A DNA stretch of 64,000 nucleotides from a virus. The translations under genes and the position numbers were made by a program. Below, one piece after another: positions 17,151-25,457 of the stretch. The notes beneath the pieces were generated by a model. It was not told the origin of the DNA and did not search any database. It saw only the letters and a list, made by a program, of their open reading frames with translations. Each line of letters begins with the position of its first letter. Within the stretch, counting starts at the first letter, position 1. The stretch lies in IMG/VR virus record IMGVR_UViG_3300046170_000148, positions 62,001-126,000 of that record. The stretch is one strand, 5' to 3'.

Positions 17151-17723
17151 TTATTTTTTCCTATAATAACAAAAATAAGTTGGTTCAGTATTGTAAATCG
17201 TTCCAGCGTAATGGTGATTATATAGTTCTAAATTATTATCTTCAGCCATAGACCCAAAAATCTTTTCATTACTACCAAATGCGCTTTCTATCAGTATAAC
17301 AATACCATCATCTGTCAAATGATTTGAAACTTGATTCAAAAACTTCCTATGAATGTTCCAATTATTATCTACAACCTTTAATGGAGTGATATCCGATTTA
17401 GCGGTCTGATATATGTATGTATATGGCATATTCAAATACCAAGGCGGATTACCAACAATCAAATCATATTTACCATCAACACCATCAAAACAATCACTAA
17501 GATATGACATACTATCGGGATATTCATTTTTACAGTAATTTATAGCTTCAGGGTTGATATCTGCATATGATACTGATGAAACTATGCCTGTCTTAAATAA
17601 ACTATCGCCGATGTAACCATGACCACAGAACATCTCAAGACAATTTTTGTGGTCAGACCAATCTATGTTATCAACAAAAAATTGTTGAGATTGAAACCCA
17701 GCTCCGTCTAATTTGTTGTTCAT
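17151..17723 (-). CDS. SAM-dependent methyltransferase of the NPPY type
   Basis: Encodes 190 residues. NCLEMFCGHGYIGDSLFKT is motif I of the SAM fold, SYADINPEAINYCKNEYP motif II, and YDLIVGNPPWYLNMPY contains the catalytic N-P-P-W tetrad used by enzymes that methylate the planar nitrogen of adenine, cytosine or glutamine. No DNA target-recognition domain is present. HemK/PrmC-like protein methylation or a small-molecule target are alternatives to DNA methylation. It is separated from the upstream small gene by a 27-base hairpin. Confidence 0.75.
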   Translation of the reverse strand: MNNKLDGAGFQSQQFFVDNIDWSDHKNCLEMFCGHGYIGDSLFKTGIVSSVSYADINPEAINYCKNEYPDSMSYLSDCFDGVDGKYDLIVGNPPWYLNMPYTYIYQTAKSDITPLKVVDNNWNIHRKFLNQVSNHLTDDGIVILIESAFGSNEKIFGSMAEDNNLELYNHHYAGTIYNTEPTYFCYYRKK

Positions 17724-17732
17724 TACAAGTAA

Positions 17733-17759
17733 CGTTGAGGGCGACCAGCACCCCCAACG
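17733..17759 (-). promoter_or_regulatory. Hairpin between two genes
   Basis: A nine-pair stem (CGTTGGGGG with CCCTCAACG, one G-U pair) with a nine-base loop lies in the leader of the methyltransferase gene, 10 bases before its ATG. No T tract follows, so a classical terminator is unlikely. It could shelter the start region or stabilise the upstream message. Confidence 0.4.
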
Positions 17760-17779
17760 AGATACTTGACCACCTACCT

Positions 17780-17947
17780 TTATGCTAGAATTGAACTTTC
17801 GTATTCAGAAATAGTCTGATTGAGAAAACTTTGTTTCTTTGATAACTTGTGAGCGAGGTTGTCGCGTCCCTTTTTCTTGAGACGGTGTATATAGTTATCA
17901 AGTTCTCGGCTGTCGTTTTTCAATCTCTCTATTTGTGTTCTTGGCAT
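17780..17947 (-). CDS. Small helical charged protein
   Basis: Encodes 55 residues beginning MPRTQIERLKNDSREL, with AAGGAGC four bases before the ATG, one of the best ribosome-binding sites in the region. The sequence is highly charged and predicted helical throughout (HRLKKKGRDNLAHKLSKKQS), with heptad-like spacing that suggests a coiled coil. No family is recognised. It fills what would otherwise be a gap of about 265 bases. Confidence 0.65.
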   Translation of the reverse strand: MPRTQIERLKNDSRELDNYIHRLKKKGRDNLAHKLSKKQSFLNQTISEYESSILA

Positions 17948-17989
17948 AATTGCTCCTTGTTCTAGAGTTGAAATAAAACATAACGAAAG

Positions 17990-18410
17990 TTAGGATAATA
18001 GGTTCGGGAACGCCTCCTCTACTATCTTCTTAGTCAAACCTTTTACTGGTGCTTTCTTAGCGACCATATTGAGAACGATGATTGCATCTTCAGCGTGGAT
18101 ACTTTCCAATAACTGAATGAACATTGTCTCACGTCTCATGTTTGTAATCTTTTCCGATTGAGGTAAACCCTTTACAAAGTAACCAAAGTTGCGATGTTCC
18201 TTACGCAGGGTCGAGGGAACACTCTCTGGTCTGTTTGGATTGTAGGGTGGTTTACCTTCGGGTAAACTGAATTCCAGAGTCTTGTCATACGCGCCGCGAC
18301 AGACATCTCGAATGGCAGGGATATTGTTTGCTTTTAAGCAATTTAATTTTATCGGCTCTGGTAGTTTGTTGCCCAAACTGTTCCAGAATTTCGAATACTT
18401 CTAATTCCAT
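17990..18410 (-). CDS. DUF6433-like conserved marine phage protein (frame interrupted once)
   Basis: Removing one base from the four-T run at 18332-18335 joins MELEVFEILEQFGQQ and DKIKLLK with ANNIPAIRDVCRGAYD, giving 139 residues. The centre FSLPEGKPPYNPN, then RNFGYFVKGLP, RRETMFIQLLESIHAEDAIIV and a K-G-L-T-K-K-I-V-E-E-A-F end are the conserved landmarks of a small family found in T4-like marine phages. Function is unknown. GAGGA lies before the ATG. The corrected start agrees with the length expected for the family. Confidence 0.72.
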
Positions 18411-18425
18411 TAGAATCCTCTTATA

Positions 18426-18662
18426 TTATATAGGGTTTTCAATCTCTTCATGGTGCGATTTATGCACATAATTCATAAAATATTCACGCACACCAGACGA
18501 ACTATAAGAGAAGCCTGGAATGGTATGAATACTTATATAGTCATCATTTACCACCCGAAAGATTTCAAACCAGTTCTTGTCAAATCCATCTCCGTCAGGA
18601 TAGTCGGAGCGGGTTAAAATGAAGTCGCCTATTCGGGCGACTTCGGTGTCAAAAGGTTTCAT
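18426..18662 (-). CDS. Uncharacterised small protein
   Basis: Encodes 78 residues, acidic and aromatic (GDGFDKNWFEIFRVVNDDYISIH). It has no recognised domain. The ATG overlaps the preceding stop as ATGA, so it is translated together with the upstream conserved gene and belongs to the short early operon started by the promoter near 19.13 kb. Confidence 0.55.
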   Translation of the reverse strand: MKPFDTEVARIGDFILTRSDYPDGDGFDKNWFEIFRVVNDDYISIHTIPGFSYSSSGVREYFMNYVHKSHHEEIENPI

Positions 18663-19087
18663 GCTGCAATGGCCTCCTCGCCGTTGTAGATGTAACCTTT
18701 GTCAAACTTGCCTACATTGACGTTCACATAGTATGCAATGTCAAAGTAGTCAGTCATGATGTCGGTCTTGTTATACCACTCACCACGACTCGTTTCACCT
18801 TTCATGGCGGTAACCAATTCGTTCAGAAAGTCAGCAGTCACTCCGCTATAGAACTTGTCAATGTGATATGTGTTGACTTGACTGTGATGACGACCATCAG
18901 TGGCAGTGTAAAAGATATCATTGCCACGAACATCTACACCTTCGAAGTTCAAAGGGCCTTCTTTCAAGGTTACAACCAAAGAACTGTGGTGATTGATGCT
19001 GATAGAACCTTTCATACCATACTTCTTGAGAACTGCCTTAATGCCAGGCGCTAACTCTTTTTTCATCTCTTGTGATACATAAGCCAT
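18659..19087 (-). CDS. Conserved phage protein of unknown function
   Basis: Encodes 142 residues. The N-terminus MAYVSQEMKKELAPGIKAVL and SISINHHSSLVVTLKEGPL, then DYFDIAYYVNVNVGKFDKGY near the end, match a widespread phage family whose members share the ELAPxIKAVLKKYG opening and an I-x-H-S-S-L-V-V strand. The biochemical role is not known. A canonical sigma70-like promoter lies 30 bases upstream, and AGAGAG precedes the ATG, so it is expected to be expressed early. Confidence 0.7.
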   Translation of the reverse strand: MAYVSQEMKKELAPGIKAVLKKYGMKGSISINHHSSLVVTLKEGPLNFEGVDVRGNDIFYTATDGRHHSQVNTYHIDKFYSGVTADFLNELVTAMKGETSRGEWYNKTDIMTDYFDIAYYVNVNVGKFDKGYIYNGEEAIAA

Positions 19088-19118
19088 AGTTTGTTTCCTC
19101 TCTCTTAACTATACTATT

Positions 19119-19147
19119 ATATTACGACATCCCGCAAAGAATGTCAA
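19119..19147 (-). promoter_or_regulatory. Sigma70-like early promoter (TTGACA-17-TAATAT)
   Basis: TTGACA, 17-base spacer and TAATAT on the coding strand. The upstream gene's TGA stop sits in the -35 hexamer. The leader continues AATAGTATAG and reaches AGAGAG before the next ATG. Confidence 0.82.
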
Positions 19148-19386
19148 GCAAAAAGTGCCAAATATTCAGGATTATTTGTTTCTAAAGTAACAAACGGCCC
19201 GAAGTATGATTCGAAGGCAACCAACAGGTGATTGTAGTCACCCGCCTGTAAGTCTTCCATGACTTCATCTTTATTGTAATCAAGTTCCCGACACAGATTA
19301 GATGCAGCACCTAGAAGGACAAACGCATTGCCTTCGGGGCCATCTAGGTTGAGAACATATCCAGTATCATTGTTTTGACGTATCAT
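19144..19386 (-). CDS. Uncharacterised small acidic protein
   Basis: Encodes 80 residues beginning MIRQNNDTGYVLNLDGPEGN. The start directly follows the upstream stop with one base between. GNAFVLLGAASNLCRELDYN and FESYFGPFVTLET are the more ordered parts. I do not recognise a family with certainty. The last codon is followed by a TGA that lies within the next promoter's -35 element. Confidence 0.6.
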   Translation of the reverse strand: MIRQNNDTGYVLNLDGPEGNAFVLLGAASNLCRELDYNKDEVMEDLQAGDYNHLLVAFESYFGPFVTLETNNPEYLALFA

Positions 19387-19387
19387 A

Positions 19388-19664
19388 TTAAGCCTCTGCT
19401 TTCCAATTGTAAAGATTGATATCAAACTCTTCCATAAGAATACCAGCGATAATCTCACGGTCAACGGTGTCACCACCGCCCCACCGATGTTCGCCATCGA
19501 TAAAGAACTCTTCATCGCCGCGCATCAGATAGATGTTGATGGCTTCCATGATTTGTTCACGATTCGCATGACCACTCTCACCATACAGCTTGACCTTCAC
19601 CGTAGAACATCTCACAGTAGTCTGCGAAGTTCTGTTTCTCTTTAAAAGTAATTTCCGTAATCAT
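19388..19664 (-). CDS. Uncharacterised small protein (frame interrupted once)
   Basis: An ATG with AAGGA upstream begins MITEITFKEKQNFADYCEMF. The frame stops after YGEGQAVW, but removal of one base from the TT at 19590-19591 continues it as YGEGQLYGESGHANREQIME and on to the end of the downstream frame, 91 residues in all. EEFFIDGEHRWGGGDTVDRE near the C-terminus is Gly- and Asp-rich. The family is unknown. A strong early promoter precedes it by 32 bases. Confidence 0.6.
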
Positions 19665-19695
19665 TTCTAGTTCCTTTCAACTCAACTTATACTTT

Positions 19696-19724
19696 ATATT
19701 ACAACAAGTATCAGGAATTGTCAA
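19696..19724 (-). promoter_or_regulatory. Sigma70-like early promoter (TTGACA-17-TAATAT)
   Basis: TTGACA, 17 bases, TAATAT, then AAAGTATAAG and a leader of about 30 bases to the ATG at 19664. The stop codon of the upstream adenylate-forming protein is inside the -35 box. Confidence 0.82.
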
Positions 19725-20683
19725 GCACTATTTTCAAATAAAATGTTTTTTTCTGCTTCCCAATAATCGTGGAAATCTCCCCGTTCTTCGGGTGTCATAA
19801 TCCTTACGGTCTCAAGAAAGTCATCATCACCCATCAATTCAAACAGATTACTCATACTATCAGGGCCATCTGTATACATTGCATTGACCTCATATCGTTT
19901 CATCTTGCGTATCGTTCTACGAACAAGCACCTTTACTCTATCACCATATAGTTTAGGTGACGGCGTTAAGAGATAAACCAATCTCTTTGAGTTCATCAGT
20001 GCGGGTAGGATACCTTTTTGTAGAATGTCACGGTGGTGGAGTGATGTGCTGAACCCAAACACCTCATCCTTTGGAAAGTCTTTCAGTCCAGACAGAAGTT
20101 CTTGATGGGTGACATCTCCGAATTTAGGTTCGTCGGAATCCAGATTATAGTTCACTACGATTGCAATGTCCTCTTTATCGACCCGCCACGGTTGGATATC
20201 ATCTGTCGGCATACCCCTGACACCCTCATACGATGAAGTGAACCCAGTCTTTCCAAGAGCCTCAAATGCTTTTCTCCAATACGGAAACAACTCATAATTT
20301 ATGTCCTCATCATATATCGTATGTTGGACAAAGTGACGATTGGTGTTGAACTTGGTTGTCCAGTTGGTGATATTGTCAATGACCCTATCACTTCTCTTTA
20401 CAAAATCATCTGCGCCATCATGCATGTATTCATCATTTGTAATATCCCAGAGAAAGTTGTCCCATATGAATAACGGTAGTCCCAGTTCAAGACATGCGAT
20501 ATAGGATGCGATATACGATATACCATCAGCCGGAAGGTTGAGACATACGACATCACCCTTCTCCATACCCTTTGATAAAAAGAAACGTTTGTGTTGGTTG
20601 ATAACAAGACACAGGTTCTCATAATCGACATCATCGATTAGAAGGTCTTTTCGAATAATCTCACGACTTATTATTGCGTTCAT
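19721..20683 (-). CDS. Degenerate adenylate-forming-enzyme-like protein
   Basis: Encodes 320 residues. The segment GMEKGDVVCLNLPADGISYI followed by ASYIACLELGLPLFI is the N-terminal fold of acyl/aminoacyl-adenylating enzymes. FGFSTSLHHRDILQKGILPALM parallels the same stretch in the neighbouring intact homologue (IGHSRNLHHASSMLTSLIPSLM). The ATP-binding loop (S-x-S-G-T-T) is replaced by NYNLDSDEPKFGDVTHQE, and the C-terminal domain is shorter, so catalysis by the usual mechanism is doubtful. It may be an inactive partner or have a changed role. It overlaps the upstream paralogue by 23 bases. Confidence 0.6.
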   Translation of the reverse strand: MNAIISREIIRKDLLIDDVDYENLCLVINQHKRFFLSKGMEKGDVVCLNLPADGISYIASYIACLELGLPLFIWDNFLWDITNDEYMHDGADDFVKRSDRVIDNITNWTTKFNTNRHFVQHTIYDEDINYELFPYWRKAFEALGKTGFTSSYEGVRGMPTDDIQPWRVDKEDIAIVVNYNLDSDEPKFGDVTHQELLSGLKDFPKDEVFGFSTSLHHRDILQKGILPALMNSKRLVYLLTPSPKLYGDRVKVLVRRTIRKMKRYEVNAMYTDGPDSMSNLFELMGDDDFLETVRIMTPEERGDFHDYWEAEKNILFENSA

Positions 20684-21900
20684 TTAGATATCCGCGAAGT
20701 TGTTCAAAATTTATCTTTGTATCTTGAAAGAAAGGTTCGAGGTCAACATCATCTGGGACTTCAGGCAAGTCTCGTGGTTCGATAAAGAACTGACCATCGA
20801 ATGTCAAATCGTCCTCGATATATCTTGGTTCGTCCCAGAGTTCACACCGAACTTCTTTACCATCAAACTGATAAAAGTCATCTGCCAATACACCTAGACC
20901 ATTCTCTTTGACTACACTGTCCTTATCAACAAAATTTATCAATAGTGGGATTGCAGTATCGATAGACCCGTAGTGTGAATGAAACTTCACATTATATTCT
21001 CGTGCGAAGTCTACAAACTGCTTCATCAAGGGCGAACCCACACATATTGATATTCAACGTTCTTGTAAAAGGTTCACTAAACATCTGTAAAAATAGTTCT
21101 AAGGATTCTTTATTAGGAATCATAATATGAGAGGGGTTTGTCCACACAAATGTCGAAAACTGAATATAATGTATATACTCAGACTTCATCTCACCTAATG
21201 CAAACGTAGTGTGATACTTTGCAATCATCAATGAGGGAATTAGAGATGTCAACATTGAGGATGCATGATGTAAGTTTCTGCTATGACCGATAGCTGAAGT
21301 TTCGTCGAAATCGAAAACATTTACGTTTCTTTTCGATATTTCCATAACCTCTCTATGTGAGAACACGATAGGTCTCGATGGTTTTGTAGTCCCACTTGTA
21401 GAACTTAGTAATAGTGGGTCGGTATCTTCCACTGTCCACCATGAGGGTTGAGTATCTACTACAACATTAACGTCCATATCAAGGATATCAATTTGTTGAC
21501 CACAGTATCGGTCTAGTAATTTTCCGTGTAACCCATCATAAGTTATTCTACCAGAATCTCCTTGAGAGATATACCACTGTGTTGGGCCATGTAATGCGAC
21601 CTTCGTATATGGGAGAGACTCTTCTGTGGCGGGAGAATCCAATAGGAATAGAACAAGTCCAAGTTCCGCACATGCAATGATTGACGCGACATGTAAATCA
21701 TCAACTTGCATGAGGGAGATTGTAATCTTGTCTCCCTTTTCCACACCACTTTTGATAAGTTTGTTCTTTATGCGATTAACCTGTCTCACAAGATAGTCTT
21801 TATCGTGTGTTCGATTTGGGTCAGTAACCCACTCTAGGCCATCTCTCAGAACATCACGATTTAAGATGTTTGGAATGGATTTTACAGCCGATGAACTCAT
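20661..21900 (-). CDS. Adenylate-forming enzyme (acyl-CoA synthetase/NRPS A-domain superfamily; frame interrupted once)
   Basis: Encodes 412 residues after removing one base from the CCC run at 21037-21039. GVEKGDKITISLMQVDDLHV then ASIIACAELGLVLFL is the N-terminal fold. DPLLLSSTSGTTKPSRPIVFSH is the ATP-binding loop (motif A3), and NMCGSPLMKQFVDFAREYN leads into SHYGSIDTAIPLL, in the place of the A5 Y-G-x-T-E motif. The second, small domain seems short. Substrate unknown. Enzymes of this fold activate carboxylates as adenylates, and no carrier protein is seen nearby. The adjacent degenerate copy suggests an old duplication. Confidence 0.72.
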
Positions 21901-22260
21901 TGTAATAATCGTCTCTCAATAACACATCGTGTTCGAACTGGAGTTTTCGCCTCGTAGTAGGAACACTCACCTTTGGTATAACACAGGCGGAGTATCTCAC
22001 GCTCAAAGGTTACACCCTTCTTCAATCAACAGTTGCACCTCTTTGGATGAACCGTAGTAGTCTCTCCAATCAGACTGAACGCGAGTTCTCACTCTGCGTT
22101 TTCTTGTTTTGGTAACAGGAAGAATCTTCGGTTTCCAGAAGAATTTCTTACCGATATACTTCTTCCCGTTCTTCAAATTCACAATGCAGTAGACGAACCC
22201 CTGATATTCTTCGAGGAGTTCGTCTTCTGGTTCAAATGGTTTACCTTGATACGTCCACAT
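21854..22260 (-). CDS. GIY-YIG-like nuclease family protein (frame interrupted twice)
   Basis: The N-terminal QGFVYCIVNLKNGKKYIGKK matches the GIY-YIG core (here V-Y-C-I and K-Y-I-G-K). It continues through RTRVQSDWRDYYGSSKE. Removing one base at 22008-22009 gives NFEREILRLCYTKGECSYYE, and one from the four-T run at 21944-21947 gives AKLQFEHDVLLRDDYYNEF; both are the conserved C-terminal landmarks of a family common in marine T4-like phages. The corrected protein has 134 residues. Such proteins may be homing endonucleases or domesticated nucleases. It lies next to the ribonucleotide reductase genes, a frequent homing location. Confidence 0.68.
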
Positions 22261-22274
22261 GGATGTATATAGGG

Positions 22275-22391
22275 TTAAGATAAAGCAGACCCACACATGG
22301 GGCAGAACGAAGGTTCTTCTTCACTGTCGAAGACTAGAACTTCGGTTCGATGGTCACATACTTCACATTCAAGGTCATATGTCTCATCCAC
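22275..22391 (-). CDS. Small zinc-ribbon protein
   Basis: Encodes 38 residues from a GTG that shares one base with the NrdB stop (TAGTG). ECEVCDHRTEV and FCPMCGSAL give two C-x-x-C pairs separated by about 20 residues, a minimal zinc ribbon. Comparable short zinc-ribbon proteins occur in marine T4-like phages. The function is not known; a transcription- or DNA-binding role is possible. It was recognised from the reading frame and the Cys spacing. Confidence 0.7.
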   Translation of the reverse strand: MDETYDLECEVCDHRTEVLVFDSEEEPSFCPMCGSALS

Positions 22392-23351
22392 TATGCTACT
22401 TCGTCCCAGCCCCAGTCACCTTCCATACCATTCACGGAATATTCGGTAACACGTTTCTCGAAGAAGTTGTCATGTGATGCGCCATTTAGAACCCAGTCCA
22501 ACCACGGCAGTGGATTGTCCTTGACACCAAACTTTGCTTTCATACCAAGTTGTAACAGACGGCGGTCTGCAATGTGACGGATGTATTGTTTCACATCTTC
22601 TTCGGTCAGACCTTCCATCTCCATACCATCAAATGCAAGTTTGATGAAACGGTCTTCAAGTTTGACCACATCTTTTGCCATTTGATAGATTTTAGATTTC
22701 AGTTCGTCATTGACGATACGAGGGTGTTCTTCACAGAACTCACGGAACAGTTTTGCATTACCTTGAACGTGTAGAGTCTCGTCACGAATAGACCACTCAA
22801 CGATTGTTCCCATACCCTTCATCTTACCATAGCGTTGGAAGTTCAACAGCATCACAAACGATGCGAACACTGACAGACCTTCGTTGAATACAGACTGTGC
22901 GAGGGCCCAATGCCAGACCCGTATGACTATTGATGTCACCCTGTTTCATGAAGTCAATCTTGTCGGACATCTCTTTGTATTCGAGGAACATATGAAAGTC
23001 CTCATCAGGCAGACCGAGCGTGTCATTCAACAATGCATATGCACGTTGGTGAACGGCTTCACGTCCTGCAAACGATGATAACATGTTACGGACTTCATTG
23101 TTCTTGAACTTTGGAATCAGAAGTTCGTGGTAGTTCTCACCAACCTGAACATCCGATTGTGTAAACAGACGGAGAACCTGTGTGATAAAGTTCTTCTCTG
23201 GTTCACTTAGTTTGGTTTTCCAGTCCTGAACGTCTTCGCTCAGTTCTGCTTCATCTTCTACCCAGTGAATTTCTTCATGTTTCTTTGACAGGTCTACTGC
23301 CCACGGGTAGAGAAATGGTCGATATGTTTTTGAAAAATCTAGTAGTGACAT
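22391..23351 (-). CDS. nrdB: Ribonucleotide reductase class I beta subunit (frame interrupted once)
   Basis: Encodes 319 residues after removal of one base from the GGGCCC stretch at 22913-22918. WVEDEAELSEDVQDWK near the N-terminus gives the first iron ligand region. FAGREAVHQRAYALL carries E-x-x-H. After the repair, TGLALALAQSVFNEGLSVFASF supplies the next conserved helix, and IVEWSIRDETLHVQG the last E-x-x-H. The protein holds the di-iron/tyrosyl radical cofactor and pairs with NrdA to make deoxyribonucleotides for phage DNA. The gene starts three bases after the nrdA stop, so the two are co-expressed. Confidence 0.92.
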
Positions 23352-23354
23352 TTG

Positions 23355-25343
23355 TTATCCTTCGCAAGCACGACATTCATCATCGTCTTCATTTGTTTCT
23401 AGTGGTTGATTTAGGTGTTCCATAAGTTCATCATAACCCCCAATATATTCACCTTCGATGTAAATCTGTGGGACAGTTTTAACGTCTCGACCAGTCACTT
23501 CACGGGCAGTCTTGCCAATTTCCTTTAGGTCGATGTAGTCAAAAGGAATACCACGCAAGCGGAGTTCTTCCTTTGCCATAGAACAGAATGGACAGTCTGA
23601 TTTACCATACACGATAGTTCTCATGTCACCAGCAAGGGCAACACGTTCTACTTTCTCAGAGACGTTCTCTGCGCGTTGTTTGGCTTCGGTGCGTAGGTAG
23701 TAGAGACCTTTCAATCCTTTCGCCCATGCACTATAGTGAACCCTGTTTACATAAGACTTCTCCGCACCAGACGGGAAGAACAGGTTCACAGACTGACCTT
23801 GACAGATAAACTCTTGACGTTCTGCGGCGTGTTGAACCACCCACATCTGGTCGAGTTCGTCTGCGGTCTTGTAGATTGCCTTCTCACCTTCGGTAAGGAA
23901 AGGCAAATGTTGAACAGAACCCTTCTTGGTAATAATAGATGTCCAAGTTGATTCGTTGTTCTCACCCTTCTCAGTCAGAAGTTCATCGAGGTATTTGTTC
24001 TTTACCAAGAATGAACCCGCACGAGTTCGATGGGTGTATGCGTTTGCCTTCAATGGTTCGATAGAAGGACTTGTTGATAGAATTATTCCGCTGGAAGCGT
24101 TGGGCGCGATGGCAAGCAAGTGCGAGTTGCGTCTTCCAGACCCAATACCATCAGGATATTCGCCACGCTCTTCGGCAAGGAGTTCAGTCTCTGCAACTGC
24201 TTCTGACTTAATGTGGTCGAACACTGTTCGATTAATTTCTCTGGCTGCTTCTGATTCCCAGGCGACTCCGTGTTTTTGGAGGAGGCTGTGGAATCCCATT
24301 GCTCCGAGTCCGATTGAGCGTTCTCGTTCTGCACTGTATTTGGCCCGTGAGATTGTGTCTGGTGCTTCGTCGATAAAGAACTGCAAGACATTATCAAGCA
24401 TCCGCACAATGTCACGAACAATAGTCGTATCTTTCCATTCATCGTAGTATTCTAAATTCAGAGATGATAAGCAACACACCGCAGTTCTGTCTGCGTCTGT
24501 TGGTAGATGAATCTCATTACACAGGTTTGACCCGTGAATCTTTAGTCCTTTATCTTTTAACGGTTGTGGCAACGCACTGTTTGCCGTATCTATAAAGTTA
24601 AGATAAGGTTCACCTGTTCGGAAACGAATCTCAAGGAGACGTTCCCATAACTTACGGGCGTTGACCGTATCTTTTACTTCATTGTTTTTTGGGTCACGAA
24701 GGTCAAAGTCTTTGTCTTCTCTGACACACTCCATGAACTCATCAGTTATATTTATAGCGTTATGAAGGTTCAATGCCTTTCTTTGCACATCACCTGTAGG
24801 AATTCTCATGTTCATAAATTCTACAACGTCAGGATGTGAAATGTCCATGTATGCTGCATACGAACCCTTGCGTGTCTTACCCTGACGGTAAGCAATCATA
24901 TCCGCATCTACAGTATGCAGAAATGGGATAGGGCCTGGAGCGATGTCACTGACCGTTCGCACACTAGACCAATGTCCGCCAACACCGCCACCGTAAACAG
25001 AAAGCCAACGAAGCTCAGAAGAGTGGCTAATAAGACCCTCAAGAGTATCGGGGACATATGTAAGGAAACAAGAGATAGGCATCCCTTTGTCTTTTTTCTC
25101 TCCGTTGGGAGCGTTAGATAATACTGGAGAAGCAAACATAAAATACTTGTTGCTAACATAATCATAAAGACGTTGTGCGAGTGCATCGTCCATGTCCTCT
25201 CTATAACGTGACCATGCTTTGGCAGCACGGGCAAATCCTTCTTGGGGGGTCTTCTCATAATCTAGTAGGTAGAAATCTTTAAGCATACCTACTGCATATT
25301 CGGCGAGTAGGTCATCTTTCTTACGGTCAATTTTAACGGGCAT
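23355..25343 (-). CDS. nrdA: Ribonucleotide reductase class I alpha subunit with inserted glutaredoxin domain
   Basis: Encodes 662 residues. The catalytic barrel shows GMPISCFLTYVP (redox Cys), SNLCNEIHLP (thiyl-radical Cys with Asn and Glu), AVCCLSSLNL (partner Cys) and GLYYLRTEA (the Tyr pair of the radical path). No N-terminal ATP cone is present. From about residue 568, MRTIVYGKSDCPFCSMAKEEL then TVPQIYIEGEYIGGYDELME form a complete glutaredoxin with a C-P-F-C site. After it the chain ends ECRACEG, the C-terminal Cys pair that normally reduces the active site. A reductant fused before the shuttle tail would let the enzyme recycle itself. An early promoter precedes it. Confidence 0.93.
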   Translation of the reverse strand: MPVKIDRKKDDLLAEYAVGMLKDFYLLDYEKTPQEGFARAAKAWSRYREDMDDALAQRLYDYVSNKYFMFASPVLSNAPNGEKKDKGMPISCFLTYVPDTLEGLISHSSELRWLSVYGGGVGGHWSSVRTVSDIAPGPIPFLHTVDADMIAYRQGKTRKGSYAAYMDISHPDVVEFMNMRIPTGDVQRKALNLHNAINITDEFMECVREDKDFDLRDPKNNEVKDTVNARKLWERLLEIRFRTGEPYLNFIDTANSALPQPLKDKGLKIHGSNLCNEIHLPTDADRTAVCCLSSLNLEYYDEWKDTTIVRDIVRMLDNVLQFFIDEAPDTISRAKYSAERERSIGLGAMGFHSLLQKHGVAWESEAAREINRTVFDHIKSEAVAETELLAEERGEYPDGIGSGRRNSHLLAIAPNASSGIILSTSPSIEPLKANAYTHRTRAGSFLVKNKYLDELLTEKGENNESTWTSIITKKGSVQHLPFLTEGEKAIYKTADELDQMWVVQHAAERQEFICQGQSVNLFFPSGAEKSYVNRVHYSAWAKGLKGLYYLRTEAKQRAENVSEKVERVALAGDMRTIVYGKSDCPFCSMAKEELRLRGIPFDYIDLKEIGKTAREVTGRDVKTVPQIYIEGEYIGGYDELMEHLNQPLETNEDDDECRACEG

Positions 25344-25417
25344 AGGGGGTCTTCCATAGACGATTGTTTTTCTGGGGGTAGTTATATCTATACCCAGAAG
25401 AGTTTTCAGATTGTAGT

Positions 25418-25446
25418 ATTATACCCCATTTAGGGGGTAATGTCAA
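25418..25446 (-). promoter_or_regulatory. Sigma70-like early promoter with palindromic spacer (nrdA)
   Basis: TTGACA, 17-base spacer, TATAAT. The spacer and -10 edge hold an inverted repeat, TACCCC-CTAAAT-GGGGTA (25422-25439), that could be an operator. The leader to nrdA contains a second inverted repeat (TCTGGG ... CCCAGA, 25371-25398). Confidence 0.85.
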
Positions 25447-25457
25447 TCACTTTTTTA

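Noticed and set aside
19721-20683. Third part of one frameshifted adenylate-forming enzyme
   Set aside because: It begins with its own ATG and repeats the N-terminal fold of the upstream gene, so it is a diverged copy and not the C-terminus of the same protein.
22003-22296. Start of the GIY-YIG-like gene at 22296
   Set aside because: The extra residues would lie across the stop of the zinc-ribbon gene and do not match the family; ATG at 22260 is better.
24749-24756. TATAAATA octamer inside nrdA
   Set aside because: Deep inside a conserved coding region with no gene start downstream.
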